A stretch of 64,000 bases of DNA from an uncultured Oligoflexales bacterium (GCA_958296095.1 OY282434.1:372001-436000); one strand, 5' to 3'; shown: positions 34,933 through 44,027, numbered from the stretch's first letter. Notes: generated by a model not told the origin, from the sequence alone. Made by a program: numbers and translations.

Positions 34933-35553
34933 TCACGGTGTTGGTGACCGACAATCAGATGGCGACTTAGGCCAGCATTCGGTTTGAATGTCGCCAGGGT
35001 GCTTGTCCTCATTTTTCCCCATATCATCTGGTGTTTTACCCACCCACACTTCATCAAACCCGTCCGTGTCGCTCACGTGTATATCCAAAAGTTTATCCTC
35101 GTGGCATCTGAAGGTATAAGTCCTGCCATCTGCGTCACTCACATATTCCTGGTATAGGGTTGCCTCCACTGGCCATGGAGGCAGTGCATCCTGTCCCCCA
35201 TCTCCCCATAGGTCCACAAGCGGTACAGAATTTCCACCATCTTTCTTTTCCATATAACGCAACACTTCCATATCCTTTTTTCCGTCATTCTCTACACATA
35301 TCTGAACAGCCATGCCTAGTCGATCCTGACAAATTGTCGCCGGTATCCTGAAGTTGATCGGGACTCTATAATGCTCATTCGCATCATCGTCATATGGGTA
35401 AAATACATGTTGCTCGAAATCATAGTCTACGCAGTCTTCATAGGGTACCGCATTTTTACTGCTTACCTTTACTTCCGCTGCTTCGTTGCCCTCCTCAACC
35501 TGACAGCCGATCATTGTCATAATTGCCAAAGCGCTAACCGCTATGATTCTCAT
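34933..35553 (-). CDS. hypothetical lipoprotein
   Basis: 206 residues from the ATG at 35553, with GGAGGTGAGTG directly upstream. The signal peptide MRIIAVSALAIMTMIGC has a good lipobox. The mature protein is acidic, with several cysteines and aspartate-rich turns (YDDDAN, DGGQDALPPWP, DTDGFDEV), so it could bind calcium; no family recognised. The last residues are Ser/Pro-rich. The second copy of the 82-bp element lies 56 bp upstream, as at the exported-protein operon 18327-19690, so the two may share regulation or a common history. Confidence 0.72.
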   Translation of the reverse strand: MRIIAVSALAIMTMIGCQVEEGNEAAEVKVSSKNAVPYEDCVDYDFEQHVFYPYDDDANEHYRVPINFRIPATICQDRLGMAVQICVENDGKKDMEVLRYMEKKDGGNSVPLVDLWGDGGQDALPPWPVEATLYQEYVSDADGRTYTFRCHEDKLLDIHVSDTDGFDEVWVGKTPDDMGKNEDKHPGDIQTECWPKSPSDCRSPTP

Positions 35554-35608
35554 CACTCACCTCCAAAAAAATACTAGCACACCGTGTCTAGACCACACGA
35601 CGTATCGA

Positions 35609-35690
35609 CCGTTTTTTTTTTGCTTTAGCTTTGCTTGTGATTTTATCAGTATTTTTTTGTAACTTGCCAATACCTTGGCTGAATTTTTTG
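35609..35690 (-). repeat. 82-bp element, copy 2
   Basis: Partner of 19763-19844, same orientation and length. Array R9 starts immediately after it, as R5 starts shortly after copy 1. Confidence 0.8.
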
Positions 35691-35691
35691 C

Positions 35692-36447
35692 TACACGCTG
35701 CGCTGCGGCTCTTTGTAACGCTCGTCTACGAGGCTTTTTTGCAACGCTCGCCTTACGAGACTGTTTGCCGCTTCCTAGCTCCCTCGCTGCATGTTCTCGG
35801 AACTCTTGGCTGTCGCGTTGAGGCTTGCCGACCGAGAGCTCCATGAACGGCGCGGTGAGGCCGTTCGCTGCGCTGCGGCTTTTTGTAACGCTCGCTTGCT
35901 AGCTCGCTCTTTGCACTCAGACCTCCTGCTATTGCGTTCAGATTATGCTTTTAGATAGAAGTATGTGCCACACCTATTCGGGGGGAGAGTTTCTCGGTAG
36001 GGCTGCGCCTCGCCCAGCTGCGCTGCGCACGACTTTTTGTATCGCTCGCTTCCTAGCTCGCTGCATGCTCTCAGGCCACTCTGCGCGCCCTCTCTGCTTG
36101 TCCTCAGGTTTCTCGCGGTTGCCCCCACCTCTTGCTCACAGAGAGCCACATGAACGGCGCGGCAAGACCGTGCGAAAACTCGACCACAGATATTGCCAAT
36201 ACTGCCGTCGGATTATTCTTTCGCATAGGGCATGTGCTTACACTTAACTCAAGGAGAGTTTCTCGGCAGGTCTGTGCCGTGCCAAGATAACGGAGACTTG
36301 TGCCAAGACAACGGAGGAAGGGGCTAAGCAGTGTCTGCCTCGCCAAGATAACGGAGATTTGTGCTAAGTGGTGTCCCTGCCCTCAGGTCCCCCTGCCTGT
36401 CATCAAGCTTGCCCCAAGTCTCTTTGCTTGTTCTCAAACCTCTCGCT
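35692..36447 (-). repeat. mosaic repeat array R9 (reverse)
   Basis: Reverse orientation. Contains three closely spaced GCCAAGAYAACGGAG boxes near 36280, 36302 and 36342 and the GAAAACTCGACCACAG ... GAGAGTTTCTCGG pair. It begins at the 3' end of the channel gene (36468), running in that gene's direction. Confidence 0.9.
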
Positions 36448-36467
36448 ACCACCACTGAGCCAAAAAA

Positions 36468-37502
36468 TTATGCTCCACCCGTGGGACGTTCTTGAGCAAT
36501 GCAGACAACACGATCGTTGGCCACGAGCGGAAAAGTTTCGCTGGGGGCGAGATGGTTGGCATTGCCACGTCGAATTCCCAGCAGACAGATGTTGCTGTAG
36601 TGCTGTTTCACATCCTGCCACGTGCGTGCCTGTGGCGGTGTTTTGATAAGGTAGAGCTGGTTGCCGCTCAGGTTGGTGGTAAGTTCATGCACGATCGACA
36701 ACACCCCAGGGTCGAGCAGTTCTTGCACGATGATCTTTTCCCGCATTCCCTCCAGACACACGGTGTGGGTGCTGCCAGCTTTATCTAGTAGTTGATGGTA
36801 GTCGGGATCGGCGCACTCAACAATTATCGGCACGGATGGTGCAACCGCACGGATGGCCAGCACCGCGGCGATATTTTTGAGGTCGGAATCAGCCTCGTTC
36901 AACTCTGGCTGCCGCAAGACGATAATGGCATTGGCATGCGGGACATTGGCTTTGAGTAGCGTTTCACGCAAAGCGGGATCGCCGCGGATAAAATGCACCG
37001 CGAGGGAAGTGCTTATTTCTCGCACCCGGTCATCGATCAGGACGACGCGGTCATAGAACTTGGCATGATCCTTGTTCAGTTCGGCGATAATGCTACTGAT
37101 TCTCGCTTCACCAACATACCTGACGATAACGAGATGATTGCGATCCTGCATGCTCTTCAACCCCATTCTTCTGGTGCGGTTTATTTCAAATAATTTCGTC
37201 GAAATATCGGACAGCACGTAGCCGACGAAAACCACCCCTAGCAAAATCGTCGGGTAACCCACCAACATGCGGGTCAGTTCTGAACGTGGTGTAATATCCC
37301 CGTAGCCAACCGTTGTCATGGTAACTATTGCCCACCACAGCGCGTCGCTCAGGCTGACACTGGCATTGACCTGCCGTTCAAACAGGTAAAAGCCAAATGT
37401 CGCGTAAGAGAAAATAAATACCGACAGCACCACAAACGCAACACGACGGCTGCGGGTGAAAGCTCGATAGCGGCGGAGAAAAACTCTGAAAAAAAGCAGC
37501 AC
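36468..37502 (-). CDS. potassium channel with RCK/TrkA-N domain
   Basis: 344 residues from a GTG start with AAGGGGG upstream. Two transmembrane helices (VAFVVLSVFIFSYATFGFYL and LVGYPTILLGVVFVGYVLSD) flank the selectivity filter TVGYGD (residues 64-69), as in MthK-type two-helix channels. The cytoplasmic part is an RCK domain that begins HLVIVRY (less canonical than GxGxxG) and carries the acidic loop VVLIDD. A C-terminal regulatory segment follows. It conducts K+ under ligand gating. It lies downstream of DUF547 on the same strand with a 61-bp gap, and array R9 follows the stop. Confidence 0.88.
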   Translation of the reverse strand: MLLFFRVFLRRYRAFTRSRRVAFVVLSVFIFSYATFGFYLFERQVNASVSLSDALWWAIVTMTTVGYGDITPRSELTRMLVGYPTILLGVVFVGYVLSDISTKLFEINRTRRMGLKSMQDRNHLVIVRYVGEARISSIIAELNKDHAKFYDRVVLIDDRVREISTSLAVHFIRGDPALRETLLKANVPHANAIIVLRQPELNEADSDLKNIAAVLAIRAVAPSVPIIVECADPDYHQLLDKAGSTHTVCLEGMREKIIVQELLDPGVLSIVHELTTNLSGNQLYLIKTPPQARTWQDVKQHYSNICLLGIRRGNANHLAPSETFPLVANDRVVCIAQERPTGGA

Positions 37503-37563
37503 GCCCCCTTACCTACCTGCATTTCACGGGTATCTGTTTGGGTGAAAAAACTCGTCTACCTGC

Positions 37564-38460
37564 CTAGTAGTTGCGCTTGTCGTTGATTTGCCAGCGATAG
37601 AAAAAATCAATCGCACGGCTAAAACGCAAGGCAAGCTTAGCACGTCCGTTGAGGTTGTCGCGCAGCTTTTGGGTGAGTTGCTTGGCTGCCGCCGTCTTGG
37701 CCGACAGATAGCCGAGCAGGTAGTCGCCCGCACCGCCTTTGCCCAGCACTTTGCGCCCGTGCCTGTCAAAATCCTTGTAATACCACAGCAGAATTTTGTT
37801 CAGCACCACCTTGCCTCGTGCCGCATCCCAAGACAGCTGCTTGCCAGCATTGACGAATTCACGCATGTTCTCTTCGAGCATCTGCTCAACCGTTGCCGCG
37901 GTATATGCTTGTGGGCGTAGCCTCGGACAGCTGAGCGCCGCACAATTGACCGCGACGTGAATACGAGGATCGAGCACCTTCATCTCCAGCGCCGCCAGCT
38001 TGCCCTCTGCCTTACCTCGCAGCAGGTTATGTTCAATATCGTCAAGGTTGACTGCCTGCCCAGCAAGATTGACACGGTAATCACCGCTCCAGATGTTGCC
38101 GCCACTGGTGCGCAACGCGTTGATCTCAAGTTGGAGAAATTTTTGTGAGGTCAAGGCGATTTTCTGCTCTTCTGCGTAGCGCAAGATACATTCAATCATA
38201 AAAGCGTTGTAAAGGTTGATATAGACGGCCTTCTTCGCCGTCTCAGACAACTGCCCGACAGCAAGTCGCTGATGGCTGGCGAGGAAAGCCTTGAGCTGTT
38301 GTCGCTGGCGAGCAAAGCCCTGATAGGACACCGCCCCGCGCTGATCGACATGCTTGCTGACCAGTGCCTGCCACGCACCAGCCAAGTCCTTACCCGCCGC
38401 GGCAGGCGCACGCACCGCACAGATGAACAAGCAGGTGACAACGACACAAGCAGTACGCAC
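37564..38460 (-). CDS. DUF547 domain exported protein
   Basis: 298 residues from a GTG start. The signal peptide MRTACVVVTCLFICAVRAPA ends near AAAGKD. DUF547 features visible: AVYINLYNAFMIECIL, the INALR-like segment, DDIEHNLLRG, DPRIHVAVNCAALSCPRL, and LLWYYKDF. DUF547 proteins are common periplasmic or glutaredoxin-associated proteins with a possible papain-like fold; their activity is not settled. The conserved NCAALSCP with two cysteines is present. It starts three bases after the rplU stop, so it is cotranscribed with that ribosomal protein gene. Confidence 0.85.
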   Translation of the reverse strand: MRTACVVVTCLFICAVRAPAAAGKDLAGAWQALVSKHVDQRGAVSYQGFARQRQQLKAFLASHQRLAVGQLSETAKKAVYINLYNAFMIECILRYAEEQKIALTSQKFLQLEINALRTSGGNIWSGDYRVNLAGQAVNLDDIEHNLLRGKAEGKLAALEMKVLDPRIHVAVNCAALSCPRLRPQAYTAATVEQMLEENMREFVNAGKQLSWDAARGKVVLNKILLWYYKDFDRHGRKVLGKGGAGDYLLGYLSAKTAAAKQLTQKLRDNLNGRAKLALRFSRAIDFFYRWQINDKRNY

Positions 38461-38463
38461 AGC

Positions 38464-38787
38464 TCAGCTACCGCGGGCTTTGCCAATGGCGGTGATCTCG
38501 ACCTCGGAACATGGCTGTTTCCAACCTCTGGTGCGCTTGTAATTCTTGCGACGCTTGTATTTGAAGACAATTACCTTTGGCTGACGGCGGTGCTGGACAA
38601 TCTTGCCTCGCACCTCAACGTCTTGCAGATAGGGAGCACCGCAAGCGCTGTTCTCGCCATCCTGGTGTAGCAGCACTACCCCCAAAGTGATCTCGCTGCC
38701 CTCGTTAGCTGCCAGACGATCGACGACGATACGATCGCCCACTGCCACTCGGTATTGATGCCCGCCGCTCCTCACTACCGCATACAT
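38464..38787 (-). CDS. rplU: 50S ribosomal protein L21
   Basis: 107 residues from the ATG at 38787 (MYAVVRSGGHQYRV). All family marks are present: GD(R)IVVDRL, the beta-rich middle, VRGKIVQHRRQPKVIVFKYKRRKNYKR and the RGWKQP...VEITAI end. L21 binds 23S rRNA in the large subunit. Normally rpmA (L27) and often obg follow; here DUF547 and a K+ channel follow, so the usual rplU-rpmA pair is split. Confidence 0.97.
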   Translation of the reverse strand: MYAVVRSGGHQYRVAVGDRIVVDRLAANEGSEITLGVVLLHQDGENSACGAPYLQDVEVRGKIVQHRRQPKVIVFKYKRRKNYKRTRGWKQPCSEVEITAIGKARGS

Positions 38788-38887
38788 AGTCTCGTAATCC
38801 TCCAGCCACAAACCGAGCGACCCTAGCACAGGCGAAACGAGATGTCACCCCCCCTTTCTCTGGGGCGAAAACGAGGCTGTGCACACA

Positions 38888-39079
38888 CTAGCGAGACAAA
38901 AGGTCAAAACCCTCGAACTCGACTTCAACCCCCAGCTTGCTAGCCAGCAGATCGAGTCGATCGCTGAACACCCCAGACAGATAGGTCAGTGCCGCTACCG
39001 TTAGGATGGCCGCGAAGGTTGAGACAAGCACATACTCCAACGTCGCCCCGCCACTGTTAGCGCCTGGCAAAATTCTCAT
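38888..39079 (-). CDS. Flp/Fap-type pilin-like small protein
   Basis: 63 residues. A short leader MRILPGANSGG is followed by ATLEYVLVSTFAAILTVAAL, matching the Flp pilin signature: a glycine, then a short stretch with the E-Y pair and a single hydrophobic helix; a short soluble tail follows. Flp pilins are processed by a prepilin peptidase and assembled by the Tad machine, none of which is visible here. It lies 101 bp upstream of rplU and 124 bp downstream of the PilZ-like gene, on the same strand as both. It could also be a small membrane protein that resembles Flp by chance. Confidence 0.6.
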   Translation of the reverse strand: MRILPGANSGGATLEYVLVSTFAAILTVAALTYLSGVFSDRLDLLASKLGVEVEFEGFDLLSR

Positions 39080-39202
39080 GTCGTCCTCAGCCGATTACTT
39101 TTATCCACAGTAGCAGGAAATCGAGCCAACGACCACTGAGGTTTATTTTCTTGCTGCAGGCATAGACGACGGATTGGTGCACACATCGGCACACGTTAGC
39201 GA

Positions 39203-39682
39203 CTAAATGCGCCGCCGTGCGATGGCTACGTCTCGATCCGATTCTTGCAACCACGAAGACAATACTTTCTTGTCGATTTCGTCCATATTGACCGTTTGGG
39301 CTAGCACAAGTTTCTTGCGGCTCTTCCCACACTGGACATCGATCCTAACGACTTTGGCAAGAATACGAAAATGTTCTGGCGGCTCAACTCGGTGATAATT
39401 AACTAGCTTTCTTTTTCTCTGCCAAAAATCTGGGAGAAACACATTGATGCGCAGCAGCGTGCCGCGGGCATAATCTGAAGAGGATGCAAACTCAATGCCA
39501 TGCATGGTAAGATGGGTGCTATGCGATTTCACCGTTTCTTGCTGGTCGAGACTGTAGGCACTGATCTCTAGCGGTATGCGTCGTTCCGCCGTTGCCTTGA
39601 CCGTCCTTTCATCGAAGACCTTGCCAATCTCCACTTTCGGCAAATCATTACTTACTTTTCTGCGCAGTTGATTTTCTATCAT
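39203..39682 (-). CDS. PilZ-like domain protein
   Basis: 159 residues, ATG at 39682 with GAGGGGGAG two bases upstream. The pattern ERRIPLEISAYSLDQ near residue 35, then a D/N-x-S-x-x-G-like turn (LTMHGIEFASS) and LRINVFLPDF, fits a PilZ domain, the cyclic di-GMP receptor module. Only one of the usual arginines of RxxxR is clear (ERRI), so ligand binding is uncertain. It follows the sigma factor gene by 10 bp and precedes the Flp-like pilin, a context compatible with control of motility or surface appendages. Confidence 0.65.
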   Translation of the reverse strand: MIENQLRRKVSNDLPKVEIGKVFDERTVKATAERRIPLEISAYSLDQQETVKSHSTHLTMHGIEFASSSDYARGTLLRINVFLPDFWQRKRKLVNYHRVEPPEHFRILAKVVRIDVQCGKSRKKLVLAQTVNMDEIDKKVLSSWLQESDRDVAIARRRI

Positions 39683-39692
39683 AGCTCCCCCT

Positions 39693-40463
39693 CTACTCTA
39701 ACAGTGAAATGCCTAGCTTTGACTGCAATCTATCCAAAGCCTGCGTGTGAATTTGGCTAACGCGTGATTCCGTAACATTGAGTATTTTGCCAATTTCTTT
39801 CAGATTCAGCTCTTCGTAATAGTAGAGTGAGATTACCAATTTTTGCTTGTCTGGCAAAGCTTCGATGGTGTCCTTCAGGGTTTTTTTCAAGTTTTTAATT
39901 TTAAGATGAATGAAAGGATTTTTCGGAGCTTCGTTATCCATACATTCGAGTAGGTTGCGTTGATCGAGTTGACTAGAACCTGCCACCTCGTCGATTGGCA
40001 CTAGCATTACCGTGCGCACTCTTGCCAACATGCGATGGTATCTATCCAGCGGGATACCCAAATCCTTGGAAATTTCCCGCTCGCTGACGGCACGGCCGCG
40101 TTCTTGTTCCAAGCGGGCGCTGGTTTTCTCGATTTTTTTTGCCTTATCTCGCACCGAACGTGGCACCCAATCTTGCGAACGCAACTCATCGAGGATTGCA
40201 CCCCGAATACGAAACTCCGCATAGGTGCGAAATTTATTGTCGCGACTCGGATCGTATTTATCAATCGCATCCATCAAGCCGATGATCCCCGAACTGACGA
40301 GATCGTCGATGTCGATGTTCGGTGGCAGCCTGAGGGCAATGCGCTGCGCGATAAATCTAATTAGCGGAGCATAATCCGTGATCAGCTGGTCACGGAGTTT
40401 GTTGCTAATGCTCTTTGAATCTAACTTGTAACGCTTTACCAGAGCCCGCAACTTGCCCCTCAT
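39693..40463 (-). CDS. fliA: FliA/WhiG-family sigma factor
   Basis: About 256 residues from the ATG at 40463; a GTG one codon upstream is possible. Region 2 shows DDLVSSGIIGLMDAIDKYDP and FRTYAEFRIRGAILDELR, with DWVPRSVRDKA, a sequence diagnostic for the FliA/WhiG group (sigma-28). Region 3 and region 4 follow; the final helix-turn-helix is LNLKEIGKILNVTESRVSQI. This factor directs RNA polymerase to late flagellar and chemotaxis genes. It lies between the FliO-like gene upstream and the PilZ-like gene downstream, which supports a flagellar role. No anti-sigma factor FlgM is seen in the window. Confidence 0.93.
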   Translation of the reverse strand: MRGKLRALVKRYKLDSKSISNKLRDQLITDYAPLIRFIAQRIALRLPPNIDIDDLVSSGIIGLMDAIDKYDPSRDNKFRTYAEFRIRGAILDELRSQDWVPRSVRDKAKKIEKTSARLEQERGRAVSEREISKDLGIPLDRYHRMLARVRTVMLVPIDEVAGSSQLDQRNLLECMDNEAPKNPFIHLKIKNLKKTLKDTIEALPDKQKLVISLYYYEELNLKEIGKILNVTESRVSQIHTQALDRLQSKLGISLLE

Positions 40464-40595
40464 CACTATGTTATCAATTTCCTAGCTGCTGCGGAGAGAA
40501 TAACAGCTACCTACCCTGTCGGCTAATCTCCCCACAAGCCTTAGCAAAAAGATTTGGCTTATTTTTTTGCAAATAAAATCAACCTGCTATCTCCA

Positions 40596-40617
40596 CAGCT
40601 AAAGTAAAATTTAGCTG
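40596..40617. terminator. hairpin across FliO-like stop codon
   Basis: Perfect 8-bp arms CAGCTAAA / TTTAGCTG with a 6-base loop, including the stop codon of the FliO-like gene. It could attenuate transcription between the FliO-like gene and fliA; a U tract is lacking. Confidence 0.35.
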
Positions 40618-41546
40618 GCTGTCGTGTCTTTTGTCAGCCCGACACCGTTCTGTGCCACTGCTGCTGGGGGCCGCTCAGCCGCTACCCGCGGCAGTGTTTC
40701 ACGATAATGCTGGCCACGCTGCATCGCTTTCTGGGCGCTGAGATTGCTCTCGTTCAGGTAAATGTCATGATCAAGTTGTGTTGGTTGCAATAGCTGCGCA
40801 GCCACTCCACTCGGTCTTTTGTCATCCGCCGCACTCACCCTGAAGTCGGTCGTGGTCACTAGTTCGACGCGGCGCTCGGAAACGCTAAACAGCAGTCGTT
40901 GCCCATAGACCTCAACCAAAGCCAAATGATGCTGCGCTGACAACGGCAACTGCCCGATACTGCGTAGCACAGAGCTCTGCACGCGGCCCTGGCTACGTCG
41001 TGCCCGCCAAACAAAGATGCGCTTCAAGCCAAGCAAGCACAACATCAGTATCAGCACCGCGACCAGCACGATTGCCGCCAGTTGTATTTTTCCCAGCCAG
41101 CCGCGCCCAGGCACCGCGAGGTACGTGTCTTTGTTGACCAGCACAGGTTGTAGCTTGTTGTGATCGACGAAGACGATGATCTGCTGACCGGCGACCTCGA
41201 TCGTCGTTGCTTTTTGCAGCAAGTTGCCCTTTGTGCTGGTGAAGATACGCAGCGAAGTCGTCTGTGCGTCGAGCTGCAGCGTTAGTAGTTTGAGAACGTA
41301 GGGACTATTGACAGGGTGAAACTTTCCCGCATCACGCGCGACAGTGTTGGGTAGCTTCAGTTCTAGCAGGTTGCCACGACTCTGCACCACCACGTCTCGC
41401 CACGCGGGAGCACGATTGAGATCGAGCGTGATCAGCGTGGAACTGCCGATAACACTGCCATTTACGCCAGTCAGAGCAAGTGGCTCAGCCCGGGCCCAGC
41501 TCGGCAGTACACAGATCAGGATGGCGAGAAGACGACAGCCAGGCAC
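40611..41546 (-). CDS. fliO: FliO-like flagellar protein with AMIN-like domain
   Basis: 311 residues from a GTG at 41546 with GGAGGG about six bases upstream, giving the signal peptide VPGCRLLAILICVLPSWARA. Residues about 25-135 form an AMIN-type beta domain (VTLDLNRAP-like strands, LRIFTSTKGNLLQKATTIEV). A single transmembrane helix, AAIVLVAVLILMLCLLGLKR, is followed by the FliO core: SVLRSIGQLPLSAQHHLALVEVYGQRLLFSVS. FliO helps assemble the flagellar export gate FliP. A FliO with an N-terminal AMIN-like domain is longer than the E. coli type but occurs in delta-like lineages. The rest of the fli export genes must lie outside this window. Confidence 0.75.
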   Translation of the reverse strand: MPGCRLLAILICVLPSWARAEPLALTGVNGSVIGSSTLITLDLNRAPAWRDVVVQSRGNLLELKLPNTVARDAGKFHPVNSPYVLKLLTLQLDAQTTSLRIFTSTKGNLLQKATTIEVAGQQIIVFVDHNKLQPVLVNKDTYLAVPGRGWLGKIQLAAIVLVAVLILMLCLLGLKRIFVWRARRSQGRVQSSVLRSIGQLPLSAQHHLALVEVYGQRLLFSVSERRVELVTTTDFRVSAADDKRPSGVAAQLLQPTQLDHDIYLNESNLSAQKAMQRGQHYRETLPRVAAERPPAAVAQNGVGLTKDTTAS

Positions 41547-41829
41547 AACATGCCCTCCGACAGTTAGGAAACACGAGCACACAGAAACCTGTTCAAGAAG
41601 TGTGCCGAATATTTTTTCAGAAAAATAACTTCCCTCGCTTTGAAACGTAAAATTATTTTTTTTGCAGGTGAACGCTGCTGGAACTGCTTATCGGAGACGG
41701 GCATGCAGTCAGGAAATTGACTCAACTGTCAGTGCCTCGACAGGGAAAGTGTCCCGCGTGGTTAAGTTCACACTGTTAAATTTTTACCATCCGTGTTAGA
41801 CCCTGCCTGTTTTGAGCGAGGTGAAAGCG

Positions 41830-42276
41830 ATGCACCGGTCTCTCTGGCTGTTGGTGCTGTGTGCCTGTCTTGATCAGTACGATCCCCGTCCGCAGTGGGA
41901 AAGGTTCGCTGCCGAGCGCCAGCTTGCCCACCGCACTTACCCTGTGCTGGCTGAAGACGGCACCCTGCCACAACTGGCCCCGCCGCGTGACCCTGTCGAG
42001 GTTGTGCAGGAGAAGTATGCGACTTTCTGCGGTAACTGTCATGGAGCAAAGGGTGGGGGTGATGGAGTTGGCGGCATAGCACTGGACCCCAAGCCGCGCA
42101 ATTTTCGCGACCCTATCTGGCAACAGAACACGACCGACGACCGCATCTTCTCGGTCATCAAGAACGGCGGCCCCGCGGTTGGCTTGAGTGGCACGATGGC
42201 CGCTTTCGGTGCGATGTTCAGTGATGAGGAGATTGAGTTGCTCATCGCCACAATCAGAAAATTCTCGGCACAGTAG
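41830..42276 (+). CDS. c-type cytochrome lipoprotein
   Basis: 148 residues from the ATG at 41830 (GAGGTG just upstream). MHRSLWLLVLCAC ends in a lipobox-like LCAC. The heme-binding motif CGNCHG lies about residue 67, GGGDGVGG follows, and the distal methionine is probably in GTMAAFG near residue 125; the C-terminal helix is FSDEEIELLIATIRKF. This is a class I cytochrome c, likely a mobile or tethered electron carrier facing the periplasm. The upstream part is Pro-rich (PRPQWERFAAER), as in the cytochrome subunit of alternative complex III, but no partner genes are near. Array R10 starts right after its TAG. Confidence 0.85.
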   Translation: MHRSLWLLVLCACLDQYDPRPQWERFAAERQLAHRTYPVLAEDGTLPQLAPPRDPVEVVQEKYATFCGNCHGAKGGGDGVGGIALDPKPRNFRDPIWQQNTTDDRIFSVIKNGGPAVGLSGTMAAFGAMFSDEEIELLIATIRKFSAQ

Positions 42277-42474
42277 CGGAACTAGGAAGCGGCTAGAAGT
42301 TAAAAACTAGCCTAGCGAGTGGAGCGAGGAAGCGGCAAAAAGTCCAGCGAGCGTAGCGAGCGAGAAAGCGGCAAAAAGTCGCGACACGAGTGGAGCTAGA
42401 AAGCGGCAAAAGGTCCAGCGAGTGGAGCTAGAAAGCGGCAAGGAGTCGCGACACGAGTGGAGCGAGTGGAGGCC
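42277..42474 (+). repeat. variant repeat array R10 (forward)
   Basis: A simplified variant made of GAGCTAGAAAGCGGCAAAA and AGTCGCGACACGAGTGGAG units, about five copies, without the palindrome or the CTCCGTT box. It fills the whole gap between the cytochrome stop and ffh, and its last unit (GAGTGGAGG) acts as the Shine-Dalgarno sequence of ffh. Confidence 0.85.
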
Positions 42475-42477
42475 AAC

Positions 42478-44025
42478 ATGCTTGATGTCTTGAGTGGTGG
42501 CTTTAAGAAGGCGACGGAAAAACTGCGAGGTTATACGAGCTTCACCGACGATAACCTCGGTGAGGCGCTGGAGTTGGTGCGCAGTAGCCTGCTCGATGCC
42601 GATGTTGAATACGGTGTGGCACGAGATTTTCTGGCTCGCGTCAAGGAGAAGGCGCGGGGCGAGAAGGTGCGGCTACGCGGCGGTAAAGGCGCAAAACGCA
42701 TGCAGGTTAGCACCTCTGATCACTTCGTGCGGATATGCCACGACGAACTCGTCAATCTGATGGGGCCGGCTGATTCCTCCTTCAATTTTCCGCGGCAGCG
42801 GGCGGCAGTGATCATGATGGTTGGCTTGCAGGGCACAGGCAAAACCACCACCACGGGCAAGTTGGCACGTTTCCTGCGTTCCGAACGTAAGCGTAAGCCT
42901 TTGCTGGTTGCAGCTGACATCTATCGTCCCGCGGCACGTGAACAGTTGCAGGTGCTAGGGCAACGCATCTCCGTGCCTGTCTTCAGTCGCCCTGAACTCG
43001 ATGCCGTGGCAGTCTGCCAGGCGGCACAGGCGGAAGCAGAAACGCTCGGCTGTGATACGTTGTTGATCGACACCGCGGGTCGTCTTACCATCGACACGGA
43101 ACTGATGGCAGAATTGCAGAGCATTAAGCAGGCGGTTACGCCCTCCGACATTGTGCTCGTCTGCGATGCGATGATGGGACAGGATGCGGTTACTACGGCG
43201 CGCAGTTTTCATGACAGCCTGGGCTTGTCAGGCGCAATCATGACCAAGATCGATGGTGATGCCCGCGGTGGTGCCGCGCTCAGTATTAAGGAAGTGACGG
43301 GCGTGGCGATAAAATTTTTGGGGATGGGTGAGGATCTAGAAAGGTTGGAAAAGTTTCGCCCCCAGGGTTTGGCCGGGCGCATTCTCGGTCTCGGCGATGT
43401 CGTCGGGCTGATGGAAGACTTTGAGCGGGTTGTCGATGACGATCACGAAGAAGAAGCCTTACGCATGATGCAGGGCAAGTTCAACCTGAAGGATTTTTGC
43501 GAGCAAATTGACATGTTGCGAAAGATGGGGTCGATGCAGGACTTGATGGATAAAATGCCCATCCAAAAGATGATCCCACAGGGGGCAAAAGTTGACGAGC
43601 ACGCCTTGACCCGCGCGCAGGTGATGATTACTTCGATGACCGAGAAGGAACGGCTGTTGCCCGACATCATCAACCCTTCCCGTGTCAAACGCATTGCCGC
43701 GGGCAGCGGCCGCTCACTGCAAGATGTCAACAGCATGTTGCAACAGTTTCGCCAGATGCGTCAAATGGTCGGCAATGTCGGCAAAAATATGGGTCTGGCA
43801 GGTAAAATTCCTGGTGTTTCCCAGCTAGCCAAGATGAAACAGATGAAGGACATGGCTTCCGACCCCAAACAAATGCAAGCCTTTATGCAACAGACCGCGG
43901 CCAACGCCGCCAACCCTACGACAGCGCCACGCCCCCCTAAAACTCCAAAGGTTGTCGACCGCACCAAGCTGAAAAAACTGCGCCGTGCCGCCAAAAACGC
44001 CCGCCGCAAGAACAGGAAGAAATAA
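42478..44025 (+). CDS. ffh: signal recognition particle GTPase Ffh
   Basis: 515 residues from the ATG at 42478, seven bases after GGAGG. N domain: MLDVLSGGFKKATEKLRGYT. G domain: GLQGTGKTTTTGKLA (G1 at 116-123), ADIYRPAAREQL, DTAGRL (198-203) and TKIDGDARGGAALS (256 onward). Then the Met-rich M domain (FNLKDFCEQIDMLRKMGSM, MTSMTEKE, RVKRIAAGSG) that binds 4.5S RNA and signal peptides. The C-terminal tail is long and very basic (KLKKLRRAAKNARRKNRKK). Ffh directs nascent membrane proteins to the translocon. The upstream gap consists wholly of array R10. miaB follows after two 98-bp leader copies. Confidence 0.97.
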   Translation: MLDVLSGGFKKATEKLRGYTSFTDDNLGEALELVRSSLLDADVEYGVARDFLARVKEKARGEKVRLRGGKGAKRMQVSTSDHFVRICHDELVNLMGPADSSFNFPRQRAAVIMMVGLQGTGKTTTTGKLARFLRSERKRKPLLVAADIYRPAAREQLQVLGQRISVPVFSRPELDAVAVCQAAQAEAETLGCDTLLIDTAGRLTIDTELMAELQSIKQAVTPSDIVLVCDAMMGQDAVTTARSFHDSLGLSGAIMTKIDGDARGGAALSIKEVTGVAIKFLGMGEDLERLEKFRPQGLAGRILGLGDVVGLMEDFERVVDDDHEEEALRMMQGKFNLKDFCEQIDMLRKMGSMQDLMDKMPIQKMIPQGAKVDEHALTRAQVMITSMTEKERLLPDIINPSRVKRIAAGSGRSLQDVNSMLQQFRQMRQMVGNVGKNMGLAGKIPGVSQLAKMKQMKDMASDPKQMQAFMQQTAANAANPTTAPRPPKTPKVVDRTKLKKLRRAAKNARRKNRKK

Positions 44026-44027
44026 GT

